NCBI GenBank assembly: GCA_934572465.1
Contig: CAKTLG010000003.1
Span: forward strand, 1 to 64,000
DNA from: an uncultured Oscillospiraceae bacterium
GTDB lineage: Bacteria; Bacillota; Clostridia; Oscillospirales; Oscillospiraceae
Direction of reading: 5' to 3'
DNA: 64,000 nucleotides
Shown here piece by piece: positions 42,429 through 49,971 of the stretch. Within the stretch, counting starts at the first letter, position 1. Every line of letters begins with the position of its first letter. The notes below the pieces were generated by a model. The model made no database searches. It was not told where the DNA came from and saw only the letters and a list, made by a program, of their open reading frames with translations. The position numbers and the translations under genes were made by a program.

Positions 42429-42800
42429 TTACTTGATCTCGACCTTGGCGCCAGCCTCTTCGAGCTGCTTCTTGAGCTCCTCGGCATCGTCCTTGGACAC
42501 GCCTTCCTTGACGGTCTTGGGAGCGCCTTCGACGAAAGCCTTGGCCTCGGCCAGACCCAGACCGGTCAGCTCGCGGATGACCTTGATGACCTTGATCTTG
42601 GCAGCGGCGTCGAAACCGGCGAGGACGACGTCGAACTCGGTCTTCTCTTCGACGGCGGCAGCAGCAGCGCCGGCAGCGGGAGCAGCCATAGCGGCGGCGG
42701 AAACGCCGAACTCTTCCTCGAGGGCGTGGACGAGCTCAGAGAGCTCGAGGACGGTAAGGCCCTTGATTTCTTCGATCATAGCAGTAACTTTCTCGCTCAT
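42429..42800 (-). CDS. rplL: 50S ribosomal protein L7/L12
   Basis: A 123-residue stalk protein that binds translation GTPases. N-terminal dimerisation segment ([17 protein letters not shown]), Ala-rich hinge, and the C-terminal domain [36 protein letters not shown] are standard. It follows rplJ by 56 nt, with AGGAGGATC upstream. Confidence 0.98.
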   Translation of the reverse strand: MSEKVTAMIEEIKGLTVLELSELVHALEEEFGVSAAAMAAPAAGAAAAAVEEKTEFDVVLAGFDAAAKIKVIKVIRELTGLGLAEAKAFVEGAPKTVKEGVSKDDAEELKKQLEEAGAKVEIK

Positions 42801-42856
42801 TGTAATGATCCTCCTGAATAAGAATTTGTTTTAATGGTTGTGGTTGGTGCCGCGGC

Positions 42857-43390
42857 TTATTCCGCAGCGGGAGCTTCGGCGGCCTCCTCGGCGGGAGCGC
42901 CATCCTTCTCGGCGATCTGCTTGAGAACGCAGGCCAGCGCGGAAATGGGAGCCAGCATGGTGCCCAGGACCTGAGCCTGCAGGACCGGCAGCGCGGGGAT
43001 CGCGGCCAGCGCATTGATGGTGGCCATGTCGACGACTTTGCCTTCCATGAAGCCGCCCTTGATCTCGAACTTACCGTTGAGCTTCTTGGCGAAGTCGGCG
43101 ATCACGCGCGCGGGCGCGACGGGATCGGCGGCGATGGCCAGAGAAGTGGTGCCGTTCAGCTGATCGTCAAGCTCGTTGAGACCGACGTTGTTGAAAGCAA
43201 AGCGGAGCAGCGTGTTCTTCACGACCGCATACTCGACCTCGTTCTTGCGGCACTCGGCACGCAGAGCGGTGTCCTCAGCAACGGTGATGCCCTTGTAATC
43301 AACGATCACGCCGGCAGCCGCGCCCTGCAGCTTCTCGGTAAGGGAAGCCACGATTGCCTGCTTTTCAGACAGAACTTTTGCGTTAGGCAT
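42857..43390 (-). CDS. rplJ: 50S ribosomal protein L10
   Basis: A 177-residue stalk-base protein. Opening VLSEKQAIVASLTEKLQ, AAGVIVDYKGITVAEDTALR, and VKNTLLRFAF are typical. The C-terminal tail is Ala/Glu-rich. Its synthesis is probably controlled by the leader directly upstream, where L10 or L10-L12 binds in related bacteria. Confidence 0.97.
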   Translation of the reverse strand: MPNAKVLSEKQAIVASLTEKLQGAAAGVIVDYKGITVAEDTALRAECRKNEVEYAVVKNTLLRFAFNNVGLNELDDQLNGTTSLAIAADPVAPARVIADFAKKLNGKFEIKGGFMEGKVVDMATINALAAIPALPVLQAQVLGTMLAPISALACVLKQIAEKDGAPAEEAAEAPAAE

Positions 43391-43456
43391 TTCTTGATTT
43401 CACCTCCGTTGGATTTTGCGGCACACACCCGTGTGCCTGGGGAAACGAGGCGTTCT

Positions 43457-43580
43457 AAAAAAGGAAACCGTCCTCATATCAAAAGACATGAGGACGGTAA
43501 AGCAATCATAAAATGTTTGCCATCCTCGGCAGGGTTTATGAGGCATAGCCTCACCTGCTGTCTTTGGAACGCTCTAATAG
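43457..43580 (-). promoter_or_regulatory. Ribosomal protein L10 leader with attenuator
   Basis: The rplJ 5' region carries a structured segment (about 43510-43575; GGTGAGGCTATGCCTCA, GCCGAGGATGGCAAAC) of the type that binds L10. It is followed by an 11-bp hairpin ACCGTCCTCAT / ATGAGGACGGT (43467-43498) and TTTCCTTTTTT, an intrinsic terminator about 70 nt ahead of the rplJ start. This is a transcription attenuator for autogenous control, as known for L10 leaders in Firmicutes. Confidence 0.75.
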
Positions 43581-43642
43581 TATATCCAAGGCTGACAGGC
43601 TTGTCAACCCCAAATATCGTTTTTTCCGCAAATTCGCCCCAC

Positions 43643-43778
43643 TTTTGCGCCGCGCATGGCGCAAATCATTTCGATGATCATTTGCCGCGGCATACGCGCG
43701 GCAAATGATCCCTCTCGCGGAGCGAGTGTCGAGCCGCGCACGCGCGGCGAGGCACAGAGCGGAGTGCGATCCTGAATC
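43643..43778. repeat. Dispersed intergenic repeat, copy 2
   Basis: It begins with TTTTGCGCCGCGCATGGCGC plus AAATCATTTCGATGAT and ends with GAGGCACAGAGCGGAGTGCGATCCTG before an A-tract and terminator, the same ends and order as 21567-21747. The middle contains its own inverted repeats (ATTTGCCGCG ... CGCGGCAAAT; CGAGCCGCGCA-CGCGCGGCGAG). Non-coding. Confidence 0.6.
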
Positions 43779-43803
43779 AAAAAAGCCCGAACGGGCTTTT
43801 TTG
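43779..43803. terminator. Terminator after rplA
   Basis: AAAAAAGCCCG-AA-CGGGCTTTTTT palindromic hairpin, 8 nt after the rplA stop on the minus strand. Confidence 0.9.
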
Positions 43804-43810
43804 AAATCTT

Positions 43811-44500
43811 TTAGATCTTCGCAGCGTTCATCTTGACGCCGGGGCCCATGGTGGAGGCAGCGACGCAGGACTTGATATACTGGCCCTTGGCGGCGGCGGG
43901 CTTGGCCTTGATGATGGCGCCCATGAGAGCGTTGAAGTTCTCGGTGAGCTTCTCGGGGCCGAAGGAGACCTTGCCGATGGGGCAGTGGATGATGTTGGTC
44001 TTGTCGAGACGATACTCGACCTTACCGGCCTTGGACTCCTGAACGGCCTTGGCAACGTCGGGAGTGACCGTACCGGCCTTCGGGGACGGCATCAGACCCT
44101 TGGGGCCGAGCACCTTACCGAGACGGCCGACAACACCCATCATATCGGGGGAAGCGATGACGACGTCGAAATCGAACCAGTTTTCCTTCTGGATCTTCTC
44201 GACCATGTCCATTTCGCCGACATAGTCAGCGCCGGCAGCCTTGGCGGCCTCGGCCTTGTCGCCCTTGGCAAAGACGAGAACGCGGACGTTCTTGCCCGTG
44301 CCGTTGGGGAGGACGATGGCGCCGCGGACCTGCTGGTCAGCGTGACGGGAGTCGACGCCCAGCTTGACGTGCAGCTCGACGGTCTCGTCGAACTTCGCGG
44401 AAGCGGTCTTGCAGATCAGGCCGAAGCCCTCTGCGGCGTCATACTGCGTATTCTTTTCGATCTGCTTGGCAGCATCCTGATACTTCTTACCTCTAAACAT
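43811..44500 (-). CDS. rplA: 50S ribosomal protein L1
   Basis: A 229-residue 23S rRNA-binding protein. [19 protein letters not shown] at the start, [26 protein letters not shown], and [16 protein letters not shown] are conserved L1 sequences. It follows rplK by 14 nt in the standard rplK-rplA order. Confidence 0.98.
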   Translation of the reverse strand: MFRGKKYQDAAKQIEKNTQYDAAEGFGLICKTASAKFDETVELHVKLGVDSRHADQQVRGAIVLPNGTGKNVRVLVFAKGDKAEAAKAAGADYVGEMDMVEKIQKENWFDFDVVIASPDMMGVVGRLGKVLGPKGLMPSPKAGTVTPDVAKAVQESKAGKVEYRLDKTNIIHCPIGKVSFGPEKLTENFNALMGAIIKAKPAAAKGQYIKSCVAASTMGPGVKMNAAKI

Positions 44501-44514
44501 TGTTCACACCCTCC

Positions 44515-44940
44515 TTATTCTTCGACGACAACGCCCATGGAGCGTGCGGTACCGGCGATCATGCTCATCGCGGACTCGAGGGAGCCGGCGTTGAGATCGC
44601 GCATCTTCATCTCGGCGATCTTCTGAACGGATGCCTTGGAAATGGTGGCGACCTTCGTCTTGTTGGGGACGCCGGAGCCGGACTCGATGTTGCATTCCTT
44701 CTTGATGAGAACGGCGGCGGGAGGCGTCTTGGTGATGAAGGAGAAGGAACGGTCGGCATACACCGTGATGACGACGGGGATGATAAGACCCATGTCATTC
44801 TTGGTGCGCTCGTTGAATTCCTTGGTGAACGCAGCGATGTTGACGCCGTGCTGACCGAGCGCGGGGCCAACGGGGGGTGCGGGAGTTGCTTTGCCTGCAG
44901 GGATCTGCAGCTTGACATAACCGGTGATCTTCTGTGCCAT
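44515..44940 (-). CDS. rplK: 50S ribosomal protein L11
   Basis: A 141-residue protein of the GTPase-associated centre. [29 protein letters not shown] and the C-terminal [18 protein letters not shown] ... [11 protein letters not shown] are diagnostic. The ATG at 44940 follows AAGGAGGTGCC; the frame extends upstream without homology. Confidence 0.98.
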   Translation of the reverse strand: MAQKITGYVKLQIPAGKATPAPPVGPALGQHGVNIAAFTKEFNERTKNDMGLIIPVVITVYADRSFSFITKTPPAAVLIKKECNIESGSGVPNKTKVATISKASVQKIAEMKMRDLNAGSLESAMSMIAGTARSMGVVVEE

Positions 44941-45058
44941 GAGAGGCACCTCCTTAATATTGATGTGGTAACGGCCGGCGATTCCGGCCGCCCTTGGCGA
45001 GACGTGCAGCGTCTCTCCCACGTTTGCCGCTTTCGCGGCTCATCGCTTCTGGCGGTGA

Positions 45059-45586
45059 TTACGATTCCACCACTTCGACCTGATCGAGCTCCAGCTCGAC
45101 CGGCGTTTCGCGTCCGAACATGGACACGACCACGCACACTCTGTTCTTCTCTGCGTCGATCTCTTCGACCGTGCCGAGGAAGGACGAAAGCGGGCCGTCG
45201 GTGATCTTGACCTGATCGCCGACATTGTAGCGCACGACGATCTCGCGCCGCTCCATGCCGAGGGCCAGGACTTCCTCCTCCGTGAGGGGGATGGGGGTGT
45301 TGGCGCTGCCGACAAAGCCGGTCACGCCGCGGATGTTGCGGATCAGATGCCAGGTATCGTCCGTCATGATCATCTTCACGAGCACATAGCCGGGGAAGAC
45401 CTTGCGCTCGACCTCCTTGACGTCGCCCGAGTCGGTCACCTCCGTGACGGTCTCCAGCGGGATCTGGATGTCGAGGATCTTATCCTCCAGATGGCGGTTT
45501 GCGACGAACTTCTCGATGGCGGTCTTGACTGCGTTTTCATAGCCCGAGTAGGTATGCGCGACATACCACTTAGCGTTATCAGCCAT
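45059..45586 (-). CDS. nusG: Transcription termination/antitermination protein NusG
   Basis: A 175-residue elongation factor. The NGN domain (KWYVAHTYSGYENAVKTAIEK; RKVFPGYVLVKM) is followed by a KOW domain (GDQVKITDGPLSSFLGTVEEIDAEKNRV). Start at 45586 follows CAGGAGAGC. It lies between secE and rplK as in most bacteria. Confidence 0.97.
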   Translation of the reverse strand: MADNAKWYVAHTYSGYENAVKTAIEKFVANRHLEDKILDIQIPLETVTEVTDSGDVKEVERKVFPGYVLVKMIMTDDTWHLIRNIRGVTGFVGSANTPIPLTEEEVLALGMERREIVVRYNVGDQVKITDGPLSSFLGTVEEIDAEKNRVCVVVSMFGRETPVELELDQVEVVES

Positions 45587-45599
45587 GACTGCTCTCCTG

Positions 45600-45806
45600 T
45601 CAGCCCGCAAGACCGATCAGCAGATGCACTGCGGATACGGCGACATAGTCGAAGATCCAGATGCACGCGCCGACGACGAGGGAGCACAGCAGCACAGTGC
45701 CGGTGTTCTTCGCGGTGGTGGCGGGCGTGGGCCATACGACCTTCTTCAGTTCGCTTCTCATTTCACGGAACCATTTGGTTCTGTCTTTCTTCTTTTCTTC
45801 TGCCAT
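45600..45806 (-). CDS. secE: Preprotein translocase subunit SecE
   Basis: A 68-residue single-helix SecE. The amphipathic WFREMRSELKKVVWPTPATT is the conserved cytoplasmic segment, followed by one transmembrane helix (about 38-62). It stabilises SecY. Short form typical of Gram-positives. Confidence 0.95.
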   Translation of the reverse strand: MAEEKKKDRTKWFREMRSELKKVVWPTPATTAKNTGTVLLCSLVVGACIWIFDYVAVSAVHLLIGLAG

Positions 45807-45827
45807 GTTTCAAACAACCTTTCCTGA

Positions 45828-45977
45828 TTACTTGGTTTCGGTGTGGACGGTGTGCTTCTTGCAGAAGGGGCAGTACTTGTTCAGCTCGAGCTTGTCCGGG
45901 GTGTTCTTCTTGTTCTTCATCGTGTTGTAGTTTCTCTGCTTGCACTCGTTGCATCTGAGCGTGATCTTAATGCGCAT
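45828..45977 (-). CDS. rpmG: 50S ribosomal protein L33
   Basis: A 49-residue protein beginning [19 protein letters not shown]. Two Cys pairs, CNEC and CPFC, form a zinc ribbon (the C+ zinc-binding form of L33). AAGGAGGTGCCG precedes the ATG. It is the first gene of the rpmG-secE-nusG-rplK-rplA operon. Confidence 0.96.
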   Translation of the reverse strand: MRIKITLRCNECKQRNYNTMKNKKNTPDKLELNKYCPFCKKHTVHTETK

Positions 45978-46120
45978 CTAACGGCACCTCCTTATTTGGT
46001 CAGTCCCCGCGGAACGGGGCTGGCGATTGCCTCCCTGCTCTCAAATTTAAGGGGCGCTTTCCCCGCGCGCCGAGAAGCAAAAGCGCGCAAAAAGAAAGCC
46101 CTCTTTCACAGGTAAGTAAG

Positions 46121-46149
46121 ATAGTAACACACGGCAAGTCCGCCGTCAA
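46121..46149 (-). promoter_or_regulatory. Promoter of the rpmG-secE-nusG operon
   Basis: TTGACG (46144-46149), 17-bp spacer, TACTAT (46121-46126) on the minus strand. The leader to rpmG is about 135 nt. Confidence 0.75.
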
Positions 46150-46160
46150 GCACAAAATGC

Positions 46161-46188
46161 TTGAAAAATGAGATTTTTTTTGTATAAT
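46161..46188 (+). promoter_or_regulatory. Promoter of ruvX
   Basis: TTGAAA (46161-46166), 16-bp spacer, TATAAT (46183-46188), divergent from the rpmG promoter. Confidence 0.75.
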
Positions 46189-46220
46189 GGGGTCACTACG
46201 GATTTTGAGAGGATTTTTGT

Positions 46221-46640
46221 ATGAAGATCATGTCCATCGACTACGGCGACGCGCACACCGGCGTCGCCATCTCCGACCGCACGCTGACGCTCACGGGCTT
46301 TTCTACCGTCATCACCGCCTACCGGCCCGAGGCGGTCATCGAAAAGCTGCTGCCGCTCATCTCTGAACACGAGGTGGGCGAGCTCGTGCTCGGCCACCCG
46401 CTCAACATGGACGGCACGCGCGGTCCCCGCGCGGAAAAGGCGGAGGGCTTTGCCGAAATGCTGCGCGCGGCCACGTCGCTCCCCGTCACGCTCTGGGACG
46501 AGCGGCGCACGACCGTGGACGCGCACAATATTCTATTGAATAACGGCAAGCGCGCCAAGGAGCGCAAAAAGACCGTGGACGCCGTGGCGGCGAGCCTGAT
46601 GCTCGAAGGGTATCTGACGTTCAAAAAACGTCAGGGCTGA
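46221..46640 (+). CDS. ruvX: Putative pre-16S rRNA nuclease (RuvX/YqgF)
   Basis: A 139-residue RNase H-fold protein. IMSIDYGDAHTGVAISD with the catalytic Asp, VLGHPLNMDGTRGPRAEKAEGFAEML, VTLWDERRTTVDAHN and a final VDAVAASLMLEGYL are family hallmarks. E. coli YqgF trims the 5' end of pre-16S rRNA; some homologues act on Holliday junctions. Confidence 0.94.
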   Translation: MKIMSIDYGDAHTGVAISDRTLTLTGFSTVITAYRPEAVIEKLLPLISEHEVGELVLGHPLNMDGTRGPRAEKAEGFAEMLRAATSLPVTLWDERRTTVDAHNILLNNGKRAKERKKTVDAVAASLMLEGYLTFKKRQG

Positions 46641-46700
46641 CAGGATTTTGCGGTACCTCGGTGCCGCAGCAGGAAAAGCAGCGCTAAAGGCGCTGCACGG

Positions 46701-47274
46701 GTAAAGGGGGCTGTTCTCTTTCGCAAAAGAGAACAGCCCCCTTTTGATCCCCCAAGAGAAAGGCCCGCATTGCGAGCTTGAGGATCAACGATACTGCATG
46801 CGCTGGGCAGTGATAGTGCCTGCGTGGCGGCATTGCTTCGCTCGCCGCCATAAATCGTGCTAATACGATTTGCCCCTGCTTCTATCATCCGCTGCTGCGC
46901 AGCCGTTGGCGGCTTTGCCGCCTTACGGATGCGGTGCACCCCTTGCGGGTGCCGCTCTGCCCATCTTGCAGGAGAACAGCCTAATCACCGTTTACCTCGG
47001 CACTTCTCAATGCGGCGAGCGAAGCAATGCCGCCTCGGCAAGCAGTAGCAAGTTTGTAGAAATTTGTAGTAGGCGGCGATTGCTGAGACTTTCGATGAGA
47101 TTCGAGAGCGGCAGCGGAGATAGAAGATAGTCAAGTCGTTTAGATACAAAACTTAGCCGGCACTTCCACTCCAGAGGTGCCGCACGCCTTCAAGCTTGAG
47201 ACTTCCGATCGAGCCTTTCTCTGGGGGTTCCAAAGGGGGTGTTCTCTTTTGCGAAAGAGAACACCCCCTTTGAC
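46701..47274. mobile_element. MITE-like non-coding element with hairpin-forming terminal inverted repeats
   Basis: The two ends are inverted copies of about 60 bp: (GGT)AAAGGGGG-TGTTCTCTTT-CGCAAAAGAGAACA-CCCCCTTT...CCCCCA-GAGAAAGGC at 46701-46766 and its near-complement at 47212-47274. Each end is itself a 15-16-bp hairpin. Inside, a 23-bp perfect inverted repeat begins GGCGGCATTGC (46826-46848 and 47012-47034), with further small hairpins (GGTGCACCCCTTGCGGGTGCC; GGCGGCTTTGCCGCC). No plausible gene in 574 bp. The outer hairpins could also terminate ruvX and the csaB-murJ operon. Confidence 0.65.
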
Positions 47275-47316
47275 CTCCGTCCCCTGTATCGCACAGGGGA
47301 TAAATCTCAAAAAGTA

Positions 47317-49971
47317 TCACTTTTTGAACTTCTTAATCGTATCAGCAATAATACTCTGCTTCAACGCCATGCTGACCAGCACGTAAACAACGCAGCCCAC
47401 AACGCCCGTCAGGCCGCACTTGACGACGAGCATCAGCTTGCTGTCGTCCGCCGTAACGAGCAGCGAATGCCCGCCGTAGAGCACGACCGCCATCGCCGCC
47501 GTGGCGGCAAGGCCCTTGAGAAGCGGCATAAGGCGCACGATCTTCGTCCCGCGGAAAAGCTGAACGGTCATTGCGACCGCGCCGATGGTCAGCGCGAGCG
47601 ACGTTGCCAGCGCAACGCCGGTGTCGGTGTAGAACACGCGGTTCAGGATGATATTCAGCGCCAGCACGCCGAGGTTGATGAGCAGCGGCACCAGCGTCTT
47701 TTTCATCGCGTAATAGGCCTTGTTCAGAAGGTCGAGCACGGCAAAGGCGCTCATGCCGAGCGCGTAGCGGGCAAAGATGCTGCCCGTCATTTCCGTCGAT
47801 TCGGCGGTGAAGCTGCCGCTTTCAAAGATGACGCGGATGATATCCGTGCCGAACGCGCACATCATCGCGCACACGGGAAAGATGAACAGCAGCGTATTTT
47901 CCGTCACGTTCCAGATATAGCCGCGGTAGCCCGCCGAGTCCTCCTTTGTGAACTCGCGATTGAAGCGCGGGAACATGACCGCGCTGATGCTGTAGAGCAC
48001 GCTCGTCGTAAGCGGGGTGAAGAGCTTGTCGGCATAGTAGAAGGCGCTCACCGCGCTGTCGTTGAAGGCGGTGGCGGTCGCCGTGTCGATGAGGTAGCAG
48101 AAGAGGAAGACCGACGTTGTGAGCACCGTGACGAGCGCGGTCTTGAAGTAAGTGCCGACGTAATCGGCCTTGCGGTCGAGCATGGGGCGGTAGAGATAGT
48201 GCTCCTTCTTCGCGTAGGGGATGCTCATGGCGAGCTGCAAAAGCCACGCGCACGAGCTTGCGATGACAACGCCCAGAATACCCCACTTTGCTCCCAGCGT
48301 CAAAAGGAAGACGGCGAGGAAGGCGTTGTACGGGATGCTCATGCTGCCCTGCAATTCATAATGGTCGGTCGCCTGGAAGATGGCGACGTTCAGATACGCC
48401 GCCGCCACGACCGGCAGCGCGCAGGCCATGATGCGGATGTAGCCTGCAAGGCGCGGCAGCTCGGCGGCCTCCAGATCCCAGATTGCGCCGACGAGCGGCG
48501 TGGAGGCGAAGACCTGCCACAAAACGACCACGGCAAGCGCGCCGAGCAGCGTGACGGTCATCAGATTGTTGGCCGCGCGCTCACCGCGCTTTCGGTCGGC
48601 GGCAAATTCTTTCGTCAGGATCGGCACCGCCGCGATGCACAGCGCATAGCACACCGTTGTAAAAAGGTAAAGCGTTGAATTATAGGACGCGGTGTAGAGG
48701 TCGGCATCGATGCCGGTGCCGAAGATGTTCGCCTGCATCATCTCGCGCACAACGCCGAGAAGCTTTGCAAACAGCGTCAGCAAAAAGACGACGCTGATCG
48801 CGCCCGCCGTGCGCACGCCGGATTTTTCCCTGTTTTCCCTGTTCTTTTGCGGGTCCTGCATGGTATGTTTCCTCGATTTCTCCATGATCGCGCAGATCAT
48901 TTCCTCGTTGGTGTCGAGCTTGCGCGAAAGCTCGGCCATGTGCGCTTCGACGCACTGCACCTGCTCTTTGCCCGTTTCGAGCACGCGCGCGGCCTCGGGC
49001 GCAAAAAGCTCTGCCGTAAAGCCCTCCTTCGTGCTGAGCCTGTCTAGCCCCACGGAGTTCAAAAACGCCGTACACTTGGGATCATACGAAATGCCGATGA
49101 GCGGCACGCCCATGATGGCGGCATAGATGAGCGAATGCAGCCGCACGCCCACGAGCATATCCATGTTGCCGATGATGGAGAGCATATCCTCAGAAAGATA
49201 TTTTTCGTTCAGACACACCGCCGTATCGTCCGGCAGCTGCGACGCGATATGACGGCAGACCTCGCCGTCCTCCTCATAGTGGAACGGGATGAGCACCGAC
49301 TGGGCGTTGTAGGTATCCTTGAGCCAGCGGATGGACTTCAGGATCTCGGCGACGAAGCGGCCGTCCCTGTCCTTTTCGCGGATGGCCCAGCCGACGGTCA
49401 GCCGGCCATTCAGCGTCACGCCCGCCTTGTGCAGAATGTCCGCGCCGACGTCCCCGTCGGGCTTTTTCATGCGGATGACAGGGTCCGCCGTGATGACGAC
49501 CTTCCCGCGCGCAATGCCGATCTCCTCGAGCAGCGCCGCCGAGCGCTCGTCGCGCACGACGATGCCGTCGGCCTTTTTCAGCGCCCGCGCCGCGGCGCGG
49601 CGGTTGCCGGGACGGTCGATCGGCCCGATGCCCTGAGAGTAGATGAAGACCTTTTTGCCGAAAAACTGCGCACAGCGGATGATGGCAAGGTAGTAGTGCA
49701 GGCTCTTGCTGCTCGTCACGTCCTGCAAAAGACTCCCGCCGCCGGAAATGAGCATGTCGCACTTTTTCACCGCGCGCAATATCGCCAGCGGCGACATACG
49801 CTCCACCGCCTCCACGCCGTACTTTTCGCGCGTGGCGGCGGGATCGTGCGAGAGCACCGTGAGCGAGCAGTCGGGGATGTGCTCGCGCAGCGAGGTGACG
49901 AGCGTGCGCAGGATCGACTCGTCGCCGATGTTATCGAAGCCGTAATACCCCGAGATCAGGATGTTAACCAT
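47317..49971 (-). CDS. CsaB polysaccharide pyruvyltransferase fused to MurJ-like lipid flippase
   Basis: An 884-residue fusion. Residues 1-360 are CsaB-like (ILISGYYGFDNIGDESIL, SGGGSLLQDVTSSKSLHYYL, YSQGIGPI, VGVRLHSLIYAAIMGVPLIGISYDPK); such enzymes pyruvylate a cell-wall polysaccharide so that SLH proteins can bind. From about 385 on, a 13-14-helix MurJ/MviN domain begins (LLTLFAKLLGVVREMMQANIFG), as in lipid II or oligosaccharide-lipid flippases. An internal ATG at 48859-48861 (residue 371) with GAGGAAAC upstream marks the junction. The ATG at 49971 overlaps the DUF5693 gene by 8 nt. Confidence 0.88.
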   Translation of the reverse strand: MVNILISGYYGFDNIGDESILRTLVTSLREHIPDCSLTVLSHDPAATREKYGVEAVERMSPLAILRAVKKCDMLISGGGSLLQDVTSSKSLHYYLAIIRCAQFFGKKVFIYSQGIGPIDRPGNRRAAARALKKADGIVVRDERSAALLEEIGIARGKVVITADPVIRMKKPDGDVGADILHKAGVTLNGRLTVGWAIREKDRDGRFVAEILKSIRWLKDTYNAQSVLIPFHYEEDGEVCRHIASQLPDDTAVCLNEKYLSEDMLSIIGNMDMLVGVRLHSLIYAAIMGVPLIGISYDPKCTAFLNSVGLDRLSTKEGFTAELFAPEAARVLETGKEQVQCVEAHMAELSRKLDTNEEMICAIMEKSRKHTMQDPQKNRENREKSGVRTAGAISVVFLLTLFAKLLGVVREMMQANIFGTGIDADLYTASYNSTLYLFTTVCYALCIAAVPILTKEFAADRKRGERAANNLMTVTLLGALAVVVLWQVFASTPLVGAIWDLEAAELPRLAGYIRIMACALPVVAAAYLNVAIFQATDHYELQGSMSIPYNAFLAVFLLTLGAKWGILGVVIASSCAWLLQLAMSIPYAKKEHYLYRPMLDRKADYVGTYFKTALVTVLTTSVFLFCYLIDTATATAFNDSAVSAFYYADKLFTPLTTSVLYSISAVMFPRFNREFTKEDSAGYRGYIWNVTENTLLFIFPVCAMMCAFGTDIIRVIFESGSFTAESTEMTGSIFARYALGMSAFAVLDLLNKAYYAMKKTLVPLLINLGVLALNIILNRVFYTDTGVALATSLALTIGAVAMTVQLFRGTKIVRLMPLLKGLAATAAMAVVLYGGHSLLVTADDSKLMLVVKCGLTGVVGCVVYVLVSMALKQSIIADTIKKFKK
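48859..48874 (-). promoter_or_regulatory. Internal ribosome-binding site at the CsaB/MurJ junction
   Basis: On the minus strand GAGGAAA is followed after about 8 nt by an in-frame ATG (residue 371). Initiation here would give a separate MurJ-like protein of 514 residues. Confidence 0.45.

Noticed and set aside
46857..47130. Two short plus-strand frames inside the inverted-repeat element
   Set aside because: They run through the palindromes, lack good ribosome-binding sites and show no protein-like pattern; the element is better read as non-coding.
47239..48678. 479-residue plus-strand frame opposite the csaB-murJ gene
   Set aside because: Low-complexity Arg/His/Asp composition; antisense of the MurJ helices.
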